This document shows, one piece after another, positions 6,647 to 14,255 of a stretch of 20,988 bases of DNA. Each line of letters opens with the position of its first letter. Position 1 is the stretch's first letter. Below the pieces are notes generated by a model. The model made no database searches and was not told the origin of the DNA. It saw nothing but the letters and a program-made list of their open reading frames with translations. The stretch comes from a virus. The DNA is taken from IMG/VR virus record IMGVR_UViG_3300038327_000030, positions 1 through 20,988 of that record; one strand, given 5' to 3'. The translations under genes were made by a program, and so were the position numbers.

Positions 6647-8236
6647 TTAAGCCTTTATCGTTGATAGTCCTTTGTTTTTTATAATAGAGAGTCTAGGAGA
6701 AGAATCCAGTAGAGTCTTCAAATACTTATTATGAGTGATAACAAAAATAGTTTTGTTTTTCTTAATTTCTTGAAATAGTTGGTGAAGTCCAAAGACCCCT
6801 TCTTCGTCAATGTTCTCTGCTACCTCGTCAAAGAACAATAAATCTACATGAGACTTATCTGTAAGAAGCAAAAGATCTTTCAAGCCAAGCATTATAGCAA
6901 GATTGATCTTCCGTTTTTCCCCTCCAGACAAGGATATATACTGAACAAGTCTTCCGTCTGTCTCAATTTTTTCATTCAATTCTTGATCAAATTCTACAAA
7001 ATATTTAGAGTTTGTTAAGTATGAGAGGTAATAATTACACCGTTCGTTAAAACAGTCTAAGATGTTAGAAATAATATATTTAATAACTCCCTGCTCTGAG
7101 AAAGCCTTCTCCCAGAACCTCATCACCTCATACCAAGTCTTGTTTGAATTCTTTATCTTTTCTGCTTCTGCTATAGAGGTGAGGAGTTCTTTTTTCATAT
7201 CACCGTAGTTAGTCTCATCTCTACACAGATCTTTATACTCTAAAACATTCACGAATTCTTTAGAAGTGATAGGTGGAGTCCTGCGGGAAAGTTCTAGCAT
7301 TTGGTTGGACCTCTTATACTCTTTTACATTCCGCTCGATCATCCTCTGCTCTATTTTAAGAGAATCTACATCGTGTTTCTTCTCAGACTTTGCACTACAA
7401 TGAGGACATACCCTCACAGAGTTAGGGTGCTGGAGATGCCTTTTCACATCATCCAGCCTGTCCTCTAACGCATCAATCTCCTTACGATTAGCAGAGAGCT
7501 TAAAGTTTAAGTCTCTCTCCTCCTTCTCCCCGTCTAGGATATCCTCCAGCGACAGGCTTAGGGTATACTCATCGTAAGTTGAGAATGCCTTCTTTCCTTT
7601 CTCTACTTCCCCAATCTTATTATCTAAAGTAACAATAGTCTTTTGATGCTCTAAGATTACCGCAGCTTTTTCTTTAATACCTTGATAAAATGTAGACTTA
7701 ACAGTTCTAATCTTATCTCGCATATCAAATATATCATCCAAATTCAGAAAATTTCTAATGATCGTTCTCTTATCATCAGCCGAGCAGTCTAGGAAATTAA
7801 CCTCATTAGACTGGCCGAAGAACATAGAAGCTAGAAGAACCTTATGATTAATATTAAGGAAGGAATCAATTGCCGCTTGCGTAGTAGCAACTGTATCTTG
7901 AGTTCTATCCTCCTCTCCTACTAAAAAACTTAACTTAGTGGGCTTCTTCTGGCGGGTAATCACCACTTCCTCATTATTATGAGTAAGATTTAGGGTTATT
8001 TCACATTTCTTCTTGGCTTGGTTATTGACCAAGCTATCCTCTGTACTCTTTCTAATAGTCTTGCCTGTAAGGGCGAAGAACAAAGCCTCAACCAGCGCAC
8101 TCTTCCCAGAACCATTGGAACCCCCTGTATCTTTATTTTTTCCCTTAATTAATGTAAGACCTCTATAGTCTGAAAAATCGAGGGAGGCTTCTTTGAATGA
8201 ATAAAAATTTTTTATTTTTATTTTACTAATCTTCAT
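6647..8236 (-). CDS. 46: Recombination nuclease ATPase subunit, SbcC/Rad50-like (T4 gp46)
   Basis: 529 residues. With gp47 it forms the Mre11-Rad50-type complex that resects DNA ends for recombination-dependent replication and host DNA degradation. Walker A GSNGSGKS is at 39-46. The middle (about 170-370) is a coiled coil split by CPHC (near 278), the zinc hook that joins two molecules. The ABC signature SLSGGEKRK lies near 431, and Walker B LLFFDEVAENID near 462. Length is close to T4 gp46 (560 aa) and much shorter than cellular SbcC. It overlaps the gp47 gene by 11 nt. Confidence 0.93.
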   Translation of the reverse strand: MKISKIKIKNFYSFKEASLDFSDYRGLTLIKGKNKDTGGSNGSGKSALVEALFFALTGKTIRKSTEDSLVNNQAKKKCEITLNLTHNNEEVVITRQKKPTKLSFLVGEEDRTQDTVATTQAAIDSFLNINHKVLLASMFFGQSNEVNFLDCSADDKRTIIRNFLNLDDIFDMRDKIRTVKSTFYQGIKEKAAVILEHQKTIVTLDNKIGEVEKGKKAFSTYDEYTLSLSLEDILDGEKEERDLNFKLSANRKEIDALEDRLDDVKRHLQHPNSVRVCPHCSAKSEKKHDVDSLKIEQRMIERNVKEYKRSNQMLELSRRTPPITSKEFVNVLEYKDLCRDETNYGDMKKELLTSIAEAEKIKNSNKTWYEVMRFWEKAFSEQGVIKYIISNILDCFNERCNYYLSYLTNSKYFVEFDQELNEKIETDGRLVQYISLSGGEKRKINLAIMLGLKDLLLLTDKSHVDLLFFDEVAENIDEEGVFGLHQLFQEIKKNKTIFVITHNKYLKTLLDSSPRLSIIKNKGLSTIKA

Positions 8237-9269
8237 CTTTGAGTAACCTATAGCCTTCCATTAAAGTTTCCGTAGGCAACACAGAGTTAGCGGCTTTAAC
8301 ATAATCATTAATGATTACCTCATTAATAGAGAAAAGACCCCTTTCGGGAGTATAATTAGACACATCTTCCTCGTTAAAGATAGGGACATATTTAACATCT
8401 AAGTAAGATACCTTGATCTTGTCATGAGGGATTGGATAATGATCTGCGCCAACCATTACTCTAAGAAAGGTAAAGTAATTGGGGTCATTAATAATCTCTA
8501 AGTTGCTCTCTATCTCACTCGCTGGGTAGATCAGGTGACGAGGACCAGAGGTGGGTTGTTTATACTCAGTAATATAGGTGTTGCCTTTGTGGTCAAACCA
8601 CCCTGTATTCTTAGTTGTTCTCGGACCCCCATCATCCAGAATAGCGTAGAAGTTATCCTTGAATGCCTCCCCATAATTGGTAGTATAAGGAGTGCCTAAA
8701 CAAACTACTCTTGGGTGAGGCTTTCGAAGTCCTCCTTGTCCCTCACGAAAACCATGAATGTGCCCCAAGAAAGTAGGAGTAGTGAAGTTAGAAAGAGAGA
8801 TGCCAAAGTCAGCGTCCCCAGCGGAATTAAGGCAACCAGAGTAACCAAAGTGGCCGAATACCGTAAAATCCTTAGGAACCATTTCCAAAGCATTGATAAT
8901 AGTTTTTTCATTTTCATAATGCGGGATGTATACCCGCCCCTTTTCTGTATCTGTATGTGTTTGTGTAATAATTTTTACTCTAGGCTTTTGATATAAACTC
9001 AGAGCAGTAACACCATCGTCAGCTTTAGTTTCACTGTCATGATTACCTCGGAGAACAACTACATCGCAGCTATCCATACCATTCATAATCTCTTTAAACC
9101 CTAAGAGAGAACTCGGGGAAGGTTTGCGATACATAAACACATCCCCCATTATAATAACCTCGTCAGGAGATTCGTCGTGATAAATTTTTAATATAGCCTG
9201 TACTTGAGAATTTAGAAGCCCAGGAACTTTAGAATTTAAATGAAGATCTGTTATAAGGAGTGTTCGCAT
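8226..9269 (-). CDS. 47: Recombination nuclease subunit, SbcD/Mre11-like (T4 gp47)
   Basis: 347 residues. Mn-dependent metallophosphoesterase nuclease, partner of gp46. The five metal motifs are present in order: D8-L-H10, GD43 (MGDVF), GNHD at 75-78, GH140 (FGHFGYSG) and GHIH at 169-172. The C-terminal ~100 residues are the capping and gp46-binding part. Length matches T4 gp47 (339 aa). The start overlaps the thyX gene by 19 nt and has only a weak ribosome site, so translation is likely coupled to thyX. Confidence 0.93.
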   Translation of the reverse strand: MRTLLITDLHLNSKVPGLLNSQVQAILKIYHDESPDEVIIMGDVFMYRKPSPSSLLGFKEIMNGMDSCDVVVLRGNHDSETKADDGVTALSLYQKPRVKIITQTHTDTEKGRVYIPHYENEKTIINALEMVPKDFTVFGHFGYSGCLNSAGDADFGISLSNFTTPTFLGHIHGFREGQGGLRKPHPRVVCLGTPYTTNYGEAFKDNFYAILDDGGPRTTKNTGWFDHKGNTYITEYKQPTSGPRHLIYPASEIESNLEIINDPNYFTFLRVMVGADHYPIPHDKIKVSYLDVKYVPIFNEEDVSNYTPERGLFSINEVIINDYVKAANSVLPTETLMEGYRLLKDED

Positions 9270-9919
9270 AAAGCTTCCCAGCTAATAGGAAAGAGGTCAA
9301 CCATCACTTCTCCGATTGCTTTGGCATATTCTTGAGTTTCTTTCTGCGTATGTCCCTCTGTTCGGAGTCTATACATATGGAACCACCCCAGCAACGACCC
9401 TGTGGTAACAGTAGTAGTAAACATAGACTGAGGTAGAACCATGCGAGCTTGCTCAGGACAAACCCCAGCATCTAACAATTCCTCATAAGTAGTATGGGCG
9501 AGGTTGCAGGTTGTATCATAGTCATCTTTAGCATAAATGTCTGGGTCCAATATCTCTTCTGAACTACCTTGTTTAACATTATCCGCACTCTTTCTCCACT
9601 CCTCTGGGCTATGGAACTGCGGGGAGGTTGTTATATACCTCCTAGAAATCTCGCTCCAAGAAAAACCTACTTGATGTTTGCCAAGCTGGCGCAATACAAA
9701 AATAGGAGCAAGAATGCGTAAAGTGCATACAGGGTGGCGAAACGGGAGAACATGGTCATGCTTCGCCAAGTATTTAATAAGTTGGTTATCCTTACATTCA
9801 TCAAAAGCCTCCTGTTCTTTATCAAAGGAGCATCGTGCTGCGTTTACTACCAACAAATCCCCATCGACGGTAGCGTTCATCAATTCGACGGAGCCGTGAT
9901 CTAAACATTTAATTTTCAT
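9251..9919 (-). CDS. thyX: FAD-dependent thymidylate synthase ThyX
   Basis: 222 residues. Makes dTMP from dUMP using methylenetetrahydrofolate and FAD. HVLPFRHP (56-63) matches the H-x-S-P-F-x-H segment that contacts flavin. The family signature, usually RHRxxSxNExSxRY, appears as KHQVGFSWSEISRRY (81-95): Lys-His-Gln replaces Arg-His-Arg, Ser replaces the Asn before Glu90, and the loop is one residue longer; the E-x-S-x-R-Y end is intact. R177-type C-terminal dUMP-binding residues are represented by the LPQSMFTTTV segment near 161-170. The start overlaps the upstream 563-aa gene by 4 nt (ATGA). A TATAATG-like sequence about 30 nt before the ATG, inside the upstream gene, could be a weak internal promoter. 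With NrdJ it forms a deoxynucleotide supply pair. Confidence 0.9.
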   Translation of the reverse strand: MKIKCLDHGSVELMNATVDGDLLVVNAARCSFDKEQEAFDECKDNQLIKYLAKHDHVLPFRHPVCTLRILAPIFVLRQLGKHQVGFSWSEISRRYITTSPQFHSPEEWRKSADNVKQGSSEEILDPDIYAKDDYDTTCNLAHTTYEELLDAGVCPEQARMVLPQSMFTTTVTTGSLLGWFHMYRLRTEGHTQKETQEYAKAIGEVMVDLFPISWEALCEHSL

Positions 9920-11607
9920 AGCATATACTTTATCTCACTAACATTATAGCGATAAGAAGTAAACGGGTTGGAGAAAGGATATTGTTTTAAAGTATTATAA
10001 ATCACGCCTTCTACTGCCAAGCTTCCTATTACTAACCCAGACCAAGTAGAAGGAGACTTACTACTCTGAAAGAACTTACTATTAGGCATTACCCGCAAAG
10101 TGGCATTATGGGTCATAAATGAATCTTGAATATCCTGTTGCATTTTTTCTATGCTTGCTTCTGAAGATTCTACTAAAGCCCTTCTATTAAAAACTAATTT
10201 AGTAAGCTCTAATCCCCAAAATAGTATACCTTCTTCAAATTGGGGTTGGATATCAGGGTGTTGACCTATAGGTATACTGTGTTCAAGAGTTCGAAACTTC
10301 TTCTCCCATTCGTAAGATTCTGTATTGAATACTGGATCTATATGTTTAAGTTTTAGTAGAGCTTTATTATCATAATCAAATACAGAGTGAGCAGTATCGA
10401 CCATAAGACTGAGATTCTTATAATATTGCTCACTTCTTTTTTTAGGTAAAATGTCAATAGCATATGCTAATGCCATCATAGCTTGTCCATAGGCCCTACC
10501 TGTAATTTCACATCCCTTCTTTTTTGGATAAGATTCAAGTAAATTATAGCAAGTCCACCAAGCATAATTAGGAGATCCTCCTTTAGTGTTTGCTGTAGTC
10601 CAACGCAAGCTAACATCATTAGCAATAAATTCCAAAATTATCTCAGCAAATTTATATCCTTGTTTAGCTAAGAAGTATGCAGGATGGCTGATCCTGCCTA
10701 AATGCTGGTGATCCAACATTTTGTAAGAGCCATCAATTCTGGGCTGATTTTTAGGGCTATCTTTTTTTACTTTAGTAAAGCCTTCTGTTTCTATAGCTCT
10801 GCTACTATCATGCCCTTTAAACAGGTCTCCAGATGTCCAAGGGGTTATAAAATTAGTTACTTTAGGGCTGATCTTAAAAATCATCATTCTATTTGCCCAG
10901 CCTAAAAGGATATCCGCAGCCGCTGATACTCCATCTTGAGAGTGTGCCCAATAAAGATTTGGATAAATACCTTCTCCTCCAGGGAAATTCGCATCAGAGG
11001 GTCCATAGATATAAACTGGCCCTGATTTAATCTTGCGGAAGTTTATCCTCTTTTCTATTGGTTTGCTTATCCAGCTTTTAATAAACTTGGAAGTTTCCTC
11101 GGGAGAAGGCCCACTAGGCACCAGATACTTACTGAGATTGTTATAGAAATATTTTGCTTCTGGATTAATATCCATTATCCAAGCTTGGCCTGGAAACAGC
11201 GTTCCGTTGTTATGGGTTTTAATAATTTTCCCATTGTTTGAAACAACAATCTTTATGTCAGAGATTACTCCAACATCTTCAAAGGCATTTATAATAAATA
11301 AATGAACCTTATTAAAGGACTCTGTGCGAATTAATTGGAGATTCTTAAAGGTGGCTACTGATACGCCTTTTTCTGATTGGAAAAAATCGCGGGACTTTAT
11401 TTGAGTAGATTCTTTATTTACACTAATCTCCAAGGTGAACTCACCTGAAGGGGTTGGTTTTTTACGGGGCTTAGAACGCTTTTGTATAAAGTTTTTAAAG
11501 CGGTTCAGTATATACTCTCGTTTACTTCTTGCCTCTTTTAGATAGCTTCTAAGGCGTATTAGGAGCCCTAGTAGTTTAGGGTTGTTTCTCTGGGAGTGTT
11601 TTTTCAT
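9916..11607 (-). CDS. 563-residue protein of unknown function, possible alpha/alpha-toroid fold
   Basis: No family was recognised with certainty. Residues 1-55 are strongly basic (over twenty Lys/Arg) and would be disordered or bind nucleic acid or membrane. Residues ~55-150 look like beta strands (FTLEISVN, KVHLFIINAF, DIKIVVSNNGKII). Residues ~210-480 look like repeated amphipathic helix pairs. DHQHLGRISHPAYFLAKQGY near 300 followed by FAEIILEFIAND resembles the D-x-x-H...YL-TGD pattern of six-hairpin, glycan-active toroid proteins, and AYGQAMMALAYAIDILP would be a further hairpin. No signal peptide is seen. It sits inside the replication operon between polymerase and thyX, overlapping thyX by 4 nt. 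Before its ATG is a six-codon minicistron (11624-11604, MTDNEL) whose stop overlaps the start as ATGA; no Shine-Dalgarno site is visible. It may be a late-acquired moron-like gene. Confidence 0.6.
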   Translation of the reverse strand: MKKHSQRNNPKLLGLLIRLRSYLKEARSKREYILNRFKNFIQKRSKPRKKPTPSGEFTLEISVNKESTQIKSRDFFQSEKGVSVATFKNLQLIRTESFNKVHLFIINAFEDVGVISDIKIVVSNNGKIIKTHNNGTLFPGQAWIMDINPEAKYFYNNLSKYLVPSGPSPEETSKFIKSWISKPIEKRINFRKIKSGPVYIYGPSDANFPGGEGIYPNLYWAHSQDGVSAAADILLGWANRMMIFKISPKVTNFITPWTSGDLFKGHDSSRAIETEGFTKVKKDSPKNQPRIDGSYKMLDHQHLGRISHPAYFLAKQGYKFAEIILEFIANDVSLRWTTANTKGGSPNYAWWTCYNLLESYPKKKGCEITGRAYGQAMMALAYAIDILPKKRSEQYYKNLSLMVDTAHSVFDYDNKALLKLKHIDPVFNTESYEWEKKFRTLEHSIPIGQHPDIQPQFEEGILFWGLELTKLVFNRRALVESSEASIEKMQQDIQDSFMTHNATLRVMPNSKFFQSSKSPSTWSGLVIGSLAVEGVIYNTLKQYPFSNPFTSYRYNVSEIKYML

Positions 11608-11629
11608 AATTCGTTGTCAGTCATAATTT

Positions 11630-12745
11630 TTAAGCATTCATATACTCTTTAATCTCTTGAAGGTTCTGTGGTTTACCCTCTTTAAAGTCTACCTCGATAC
11701 CATCTCCAAAGGAAAAGCCTACCTCAGCATCAATCTTAAGAGGAACATCGAAATGGATATTAAAGTGTTCTTTAATAAAAGGATAGTTTACCAATTCATC
11801 GTAAACAATCTCCAAACACTTGGAGATGTGGTCCTTGTGACAAATAAGTTCTATACTGTCATGAACAGTAGCAACTGGGCGAGCATTTACAGACTCCTTT
11901 ATAAGCCTCCTGTGTGTCCCTAGGAGACCACACAAGAGTATATCTGATGCGGTGGACTGGATGGTGAAGTTAAGCCCCTGACGGGCTGCGCGGTTTATTA
12001 CAGAGTAATCCTTAGAAGCAATGTCTGGGAGGTTTCTACGCCTTCCAAATATGGTATAAGCATACTGATTTCTCTTGATAAACTTCTCCACGAACTTCAT
12101 GTACTCAAAGATTGCTGGGTAAACCTTCTGATAGTTAGAAATAATCTTCTTAGCTCTACCCATACTAATACCCGTGGTTTCAGCCAGATTAAAGGGACCC
12201 CCACCATATGCAATTAAGAAAGACACGGCCTTTGCAATCTGTCGTTCCTCTTTAGTAATCTCAGGCTTGTTGAACAGCATCCTTGCAGTATAAGTGTGAA
12301 GGTCTTCACCGTTGATGAAGGCTGTTTGCATATTGCCATCTTTAGCAATGTGGGATAGAACCCTCAACTCCATCGCTGCATAGTCTGCCGTTAGGAAGTA
12401 GTAATCCTTAGGAGCGATGAATAGGCTACGGATATTATTTTCTTTATTCCGTGGAAGCGTATGGAATGAAACCCCCATAGGTTTCTTAGCAGTATAAGCA
12501 GCACAAGATAGTCTTCCCGTTGCAGTCCCATCAAACCTATAATCTACAAACACCTTAGAGGTTTCATTATACTTGATAGCTTTAGAAGTACCTACGATAT
12601 AGGTCTTCTCTAACTTCTGAGACTTACGCAAGCCCAGTAAGCTCTTAATAAAGCTTTGCGAAATTCTTAGCTCTTCAGTTGTTTTCTCTTGGAGGACAGA
12701 CTGGCTAATGCGCTTTCCTTCCTCTCTATAATCCCACTTACCCAC
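11630..12745 (-). CDS. polA: Family A DNA polymerase, palm and fingers fragment
   Basis: 371 residues from a GTG start (12745). This is the catalytic domain of the phage replicative polymerase. The thumb tip (LRKSQKLEKTYIVG), TATGRLS, motif A DYAAMELR (first catalytic Asp), motif B RQIAKAVSFLIAYG (R-x3-K-x3-F-x3-YG, with Phe at the Klenow F762 position), and motif C VHDSIEL (second catalytic Asp; Ser where Klenow has Glu883) occur in order. The start of the thumb and the whole 3'-5' exonuclease lie in the two genes just upstream, so the polymerase is split in three. It overlaps the preceding fragment by 8 nt in a different frame, next to an A6 run. All catalytic residues visible here are kept, so it is probably active. 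Confidence 0.9.
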   Translation of the reverse strand: MGKWDYREEGKRISQSVLQEKTTEELRISQSFIKSLLGLRKSQKLEKTYIVGTSKAIKYNETSKVFVDYRFDGTATGRLSCAAYTAKKPMGVSFHTLPRNKENNIRSLFIAPKDYYFLTADYAAMELRVLSHIAKDGNMQTAFINGEDLHTYTARMLFNKPEITKEERQIAKAVSFLIAYGGGPFNLAETTGISMGRAKKIISNYQKVYPAIFEYMKFVEKFIKRNQYAYTIFGRRRNLPDIASKDYSVINRAARQGLNFTIQSTASDILLCGLLGTHRRLIKESVNARPVATVHDSIELICHKDHISKCLEIVYDELVNYPFIKEHFNIHFDVPLKIDAEVGFSFGDGIEVDFKEGKPQNLQEIKEYMNA

Positions 12746-13217
12746 GCTTTTTTAACTCCTCTTCTATGTATTCTAATAGTAACTTAAGAGTTGGGGCAGC
12801 TACCGAGGGGGAACCTTTCCCCGTGCGGTCAGGAGGGTACAACTCGAAAGAACCTTCCCTTGTATATAGTATCTCGATCAAGTCTAGATTTGAAGAAAAA
12901 TTGTCGGAAGTTTTAACTTGGTCGAAACTGTATAACTCGTCCTCCTCATCAATATTGGCTACTCGCAACTGACGGCCCACTTCCAATAACTTAGACTCGC
13001 TAACCTGCATCCCTTCATACTCCATCTGGGAGAAGGCAGACAACGAGGGCATGATTAACTTAGTGAGAAGCTTATCCACCCCTAGCTCTCTAATCTTCTC
13101 TTCAATCAGATTGAATAGCTTAAGAGTAAAGTAGGAGTCTGCTGCATTCCCTTCGCAGCAGTCCGACAAAGCCATGTTTGCCCAGTCGAAAGTCTTAGGG
13201 TTCTTAATTGTTAGCAT
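12738..13217 (-). CDS. DNA polymerase A fragment: end of exonuclease domain and start of thumb
   Basis: 159 residues bridging the two flanking polymerase fragments. The N-terminal 35 residues carry the third exonuclease motif (CCEGNAADSYFTLKLF, Asp27), though the Tyr usually four residues before that Asp is Gly here. LIMPSLSAFSQMEYEGMQV (about 53-71) is the typical start of the PolA polymerase domain, and TGKGSPSVAAPTLKLL near 137-152 corresponds to the tip-of-thumb T-x-x-G-x-x-S-T segment. It cannot fold as either enzyme alone and presumably assembles with its neighbours. The start overlaps the previous stop by one base (TAATG). The stop lies just after TTA AAA AAG; loss of one A from this A6 run (12748-12753) would join it in frame to the palm gene. 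Confidence 0.8.
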   Translation of the reverse strand: MLTIKNPKTFDWANMALSDCCEGNAADSYFTLKLFNLIEEKIRELGVDKLLTKLIMPSLSAFSQMEYEGMQVSESKLLEVGRQLRVANIDEEDELYSFDQVKTSDNFSSNLDLIEILYTREGSFELYPPDRTGKGSPSVAAPTLKLLLEYIEEELKKRG

Positions 13218-14239
13218 TAGAGATTTTCCAACTCATCAGAAAAGTATAGCTTGACCAGATCCATGAGACTCTTAGGTGCCGTCTCGTTAATGAAGTGGTG
13301 CATGATCTTAGTATCCCAAATATTAATAGGCTCGATGCCATAATTAATGAGGAACTTCACATCAAACTTTGCATTGTGAAATACCTTCTTATTCTTTGGG
13401 TTCTCTAAAATGCGGCGAAGGGTTACCCACACCTTAGCATAGTGGGGTTCTCCCTTTTTAAAAGGGCTATCCTTATGGTCAAGAGGAACAACCCAAGTCT
13501 GAGCCTTAGAAGCAATAGCAATCGTTTGAATGTTATCAGTCCTAAAGTTCAGACCAGTGGTTTCAATATCTACTGCGAGAGTTTCCTTTGTATCAAGTAG
13601 TAGCGCCCCCAGTACTTCCACATCTTCGATTTCCGAGAGGACTTCATAGGTAAAGTTCCCAGTAGCCTTTTTGCCAAGTACATATTTTTCATAAGCATTT
13701 TTAATGTCTGTTTCGAACAAGTACCTGTGTCGAGGCTCTTTTAGTACAGCATAAGGATGATAAATAGGCACAACGATACAACTGTGCCCAGAATTAGTTC
13801 TATATTCATAAGAGCCTCCTCTTTTATTCATAATGCCGCTCTTCTTAATAAGCATTTTCATAGCCAAGTTACCACAAACATAAATAAGACGAGGCTTTAC
13901 CTTATCAACTGTAGCATCAAGATGTTCTCGACACAGCTTCATATTGTTTGGAACCATATCACCCTCTTTAACAGAGGGACACTTTACAGCCGAAGAAAAC
14001 TGTACCTTCTCTGGGTACAAATCCTCAATTAGTTCTCGTTCTCGTTTGGAAAATACTTCTAGCTTCCCATACTTATAACGGAAAGAATCTGATAAAAAAA
14101 GGACTGGCCCCTCTGTTAAAAGGTCGTAGTCCATGTAAGCATGTTCAGGCTTACTTTCTGTCAGAATTGTGCAACCCTCACATAAAGCATTGGGACAACT
14201 AGGTTTAAGTCCTGCATACATGTTATCCAGTTCACGCAT
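13217..14239 (-). CDS. UDG-like domain fused to the N-terminal part of a PolA 3'-5' exonuclease
   Basis: 340 residues. Residues 1-190 resemble the family 4/5 uracil-DNA glycosylase fold: Cys20, Cys23, Cys87 and Cys103 give the CxxC...C-x15-C pattern of the 4Fe-4S cluster (Cys15 is also present), and HP at 161-162 matches the C-terminal HP(S) motif. The usual GEAPG-type catalytic loop is replaced by SDSFRYKYG (50-58), so glycosylase activity is doubtful. Residues 200-340 are a DnaQ-type exonuclease: Exo I DIETTGL (Asp224, Glu226) and Exo II VFHNAKFD (Asp293). Exo III lies in the next gene, so the domain is split. Fusion of UDG-like and family A polymerase modules is known in SPO1-type phages. 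The start ATG lies 4 nt after the CTATAATAG motif and has no ribosome site; Met7 is an alternative start. Confidence 0.82.
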   Translation of the reverse strand: MRELDNMYAGLKPSCPNALCEGCTILTESKPEHAYMDYDLLTEGPVLFLSDSFRYKYGKLEVFSKRERELIEDLYPEKVQFSSAVKCPSVKEGDMVPNNMKLCREHLDATVDKVKPRLIYVCGNLAMKMLIKKSGIMNKRGGSYEYRTNSGHSCIVVPIYHPYAVLKEPRHRYLFETDIKNAYEKYVLGKKATGNFTYEVLSEIEDVEVLGALLLDTKETLAVDIETTGLNFRTDNIQTIAIASKAQTWVVPLDHKDSPFKKGEPHYAKVWVTLRRILENPKNKKVFHNAKFDVKFLINYGIEPINIWDTKIMHHFINETAPKSLMDLVKLYFSDELENL

Positions 14240-14243
14240 TAGT

Positions 14244-14252
14244 CTATTATAG
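14244..14252. promoter_or_regulatory. Bidirectional promoter-like 9-mer between the polymerase operon and the sigma gene
   Basis: The whole divergent gap is 16 nt (14240-14255) and is almost filled by CTATTATAG (plus) / CTATAATAG (minus). The 9-mer is palindromic except for its central base, so it can be read in both directions. It ends 4 nt before the minus ATG at 14239 and 3 nt before the plus ATG at 14256. If used as a -10 or late promoter, both mRNAs would start at or within a few bases of the start codon. No ribosome site fits on either side. Confidence 0.55.
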
Positions 14253-14255
14253 GGT

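Noticed and set aside
10000-10020. T4-like late box (TATAAAT) on the plus strand inside the 563-aa gene
   Set aside because: No plus-strand gene follows it, and AT-rich coding sequence yields such matches by chance.
12744-12756. dnaX-type A AAA AAG heptamer as a programmed -1 frameshift fusing the polymerase parts
   Set aside because: The downstream palm gene is in the +1 frame, not -1, so a -1 shift would not fuse them; only the A6 run itself is kept as a finding.
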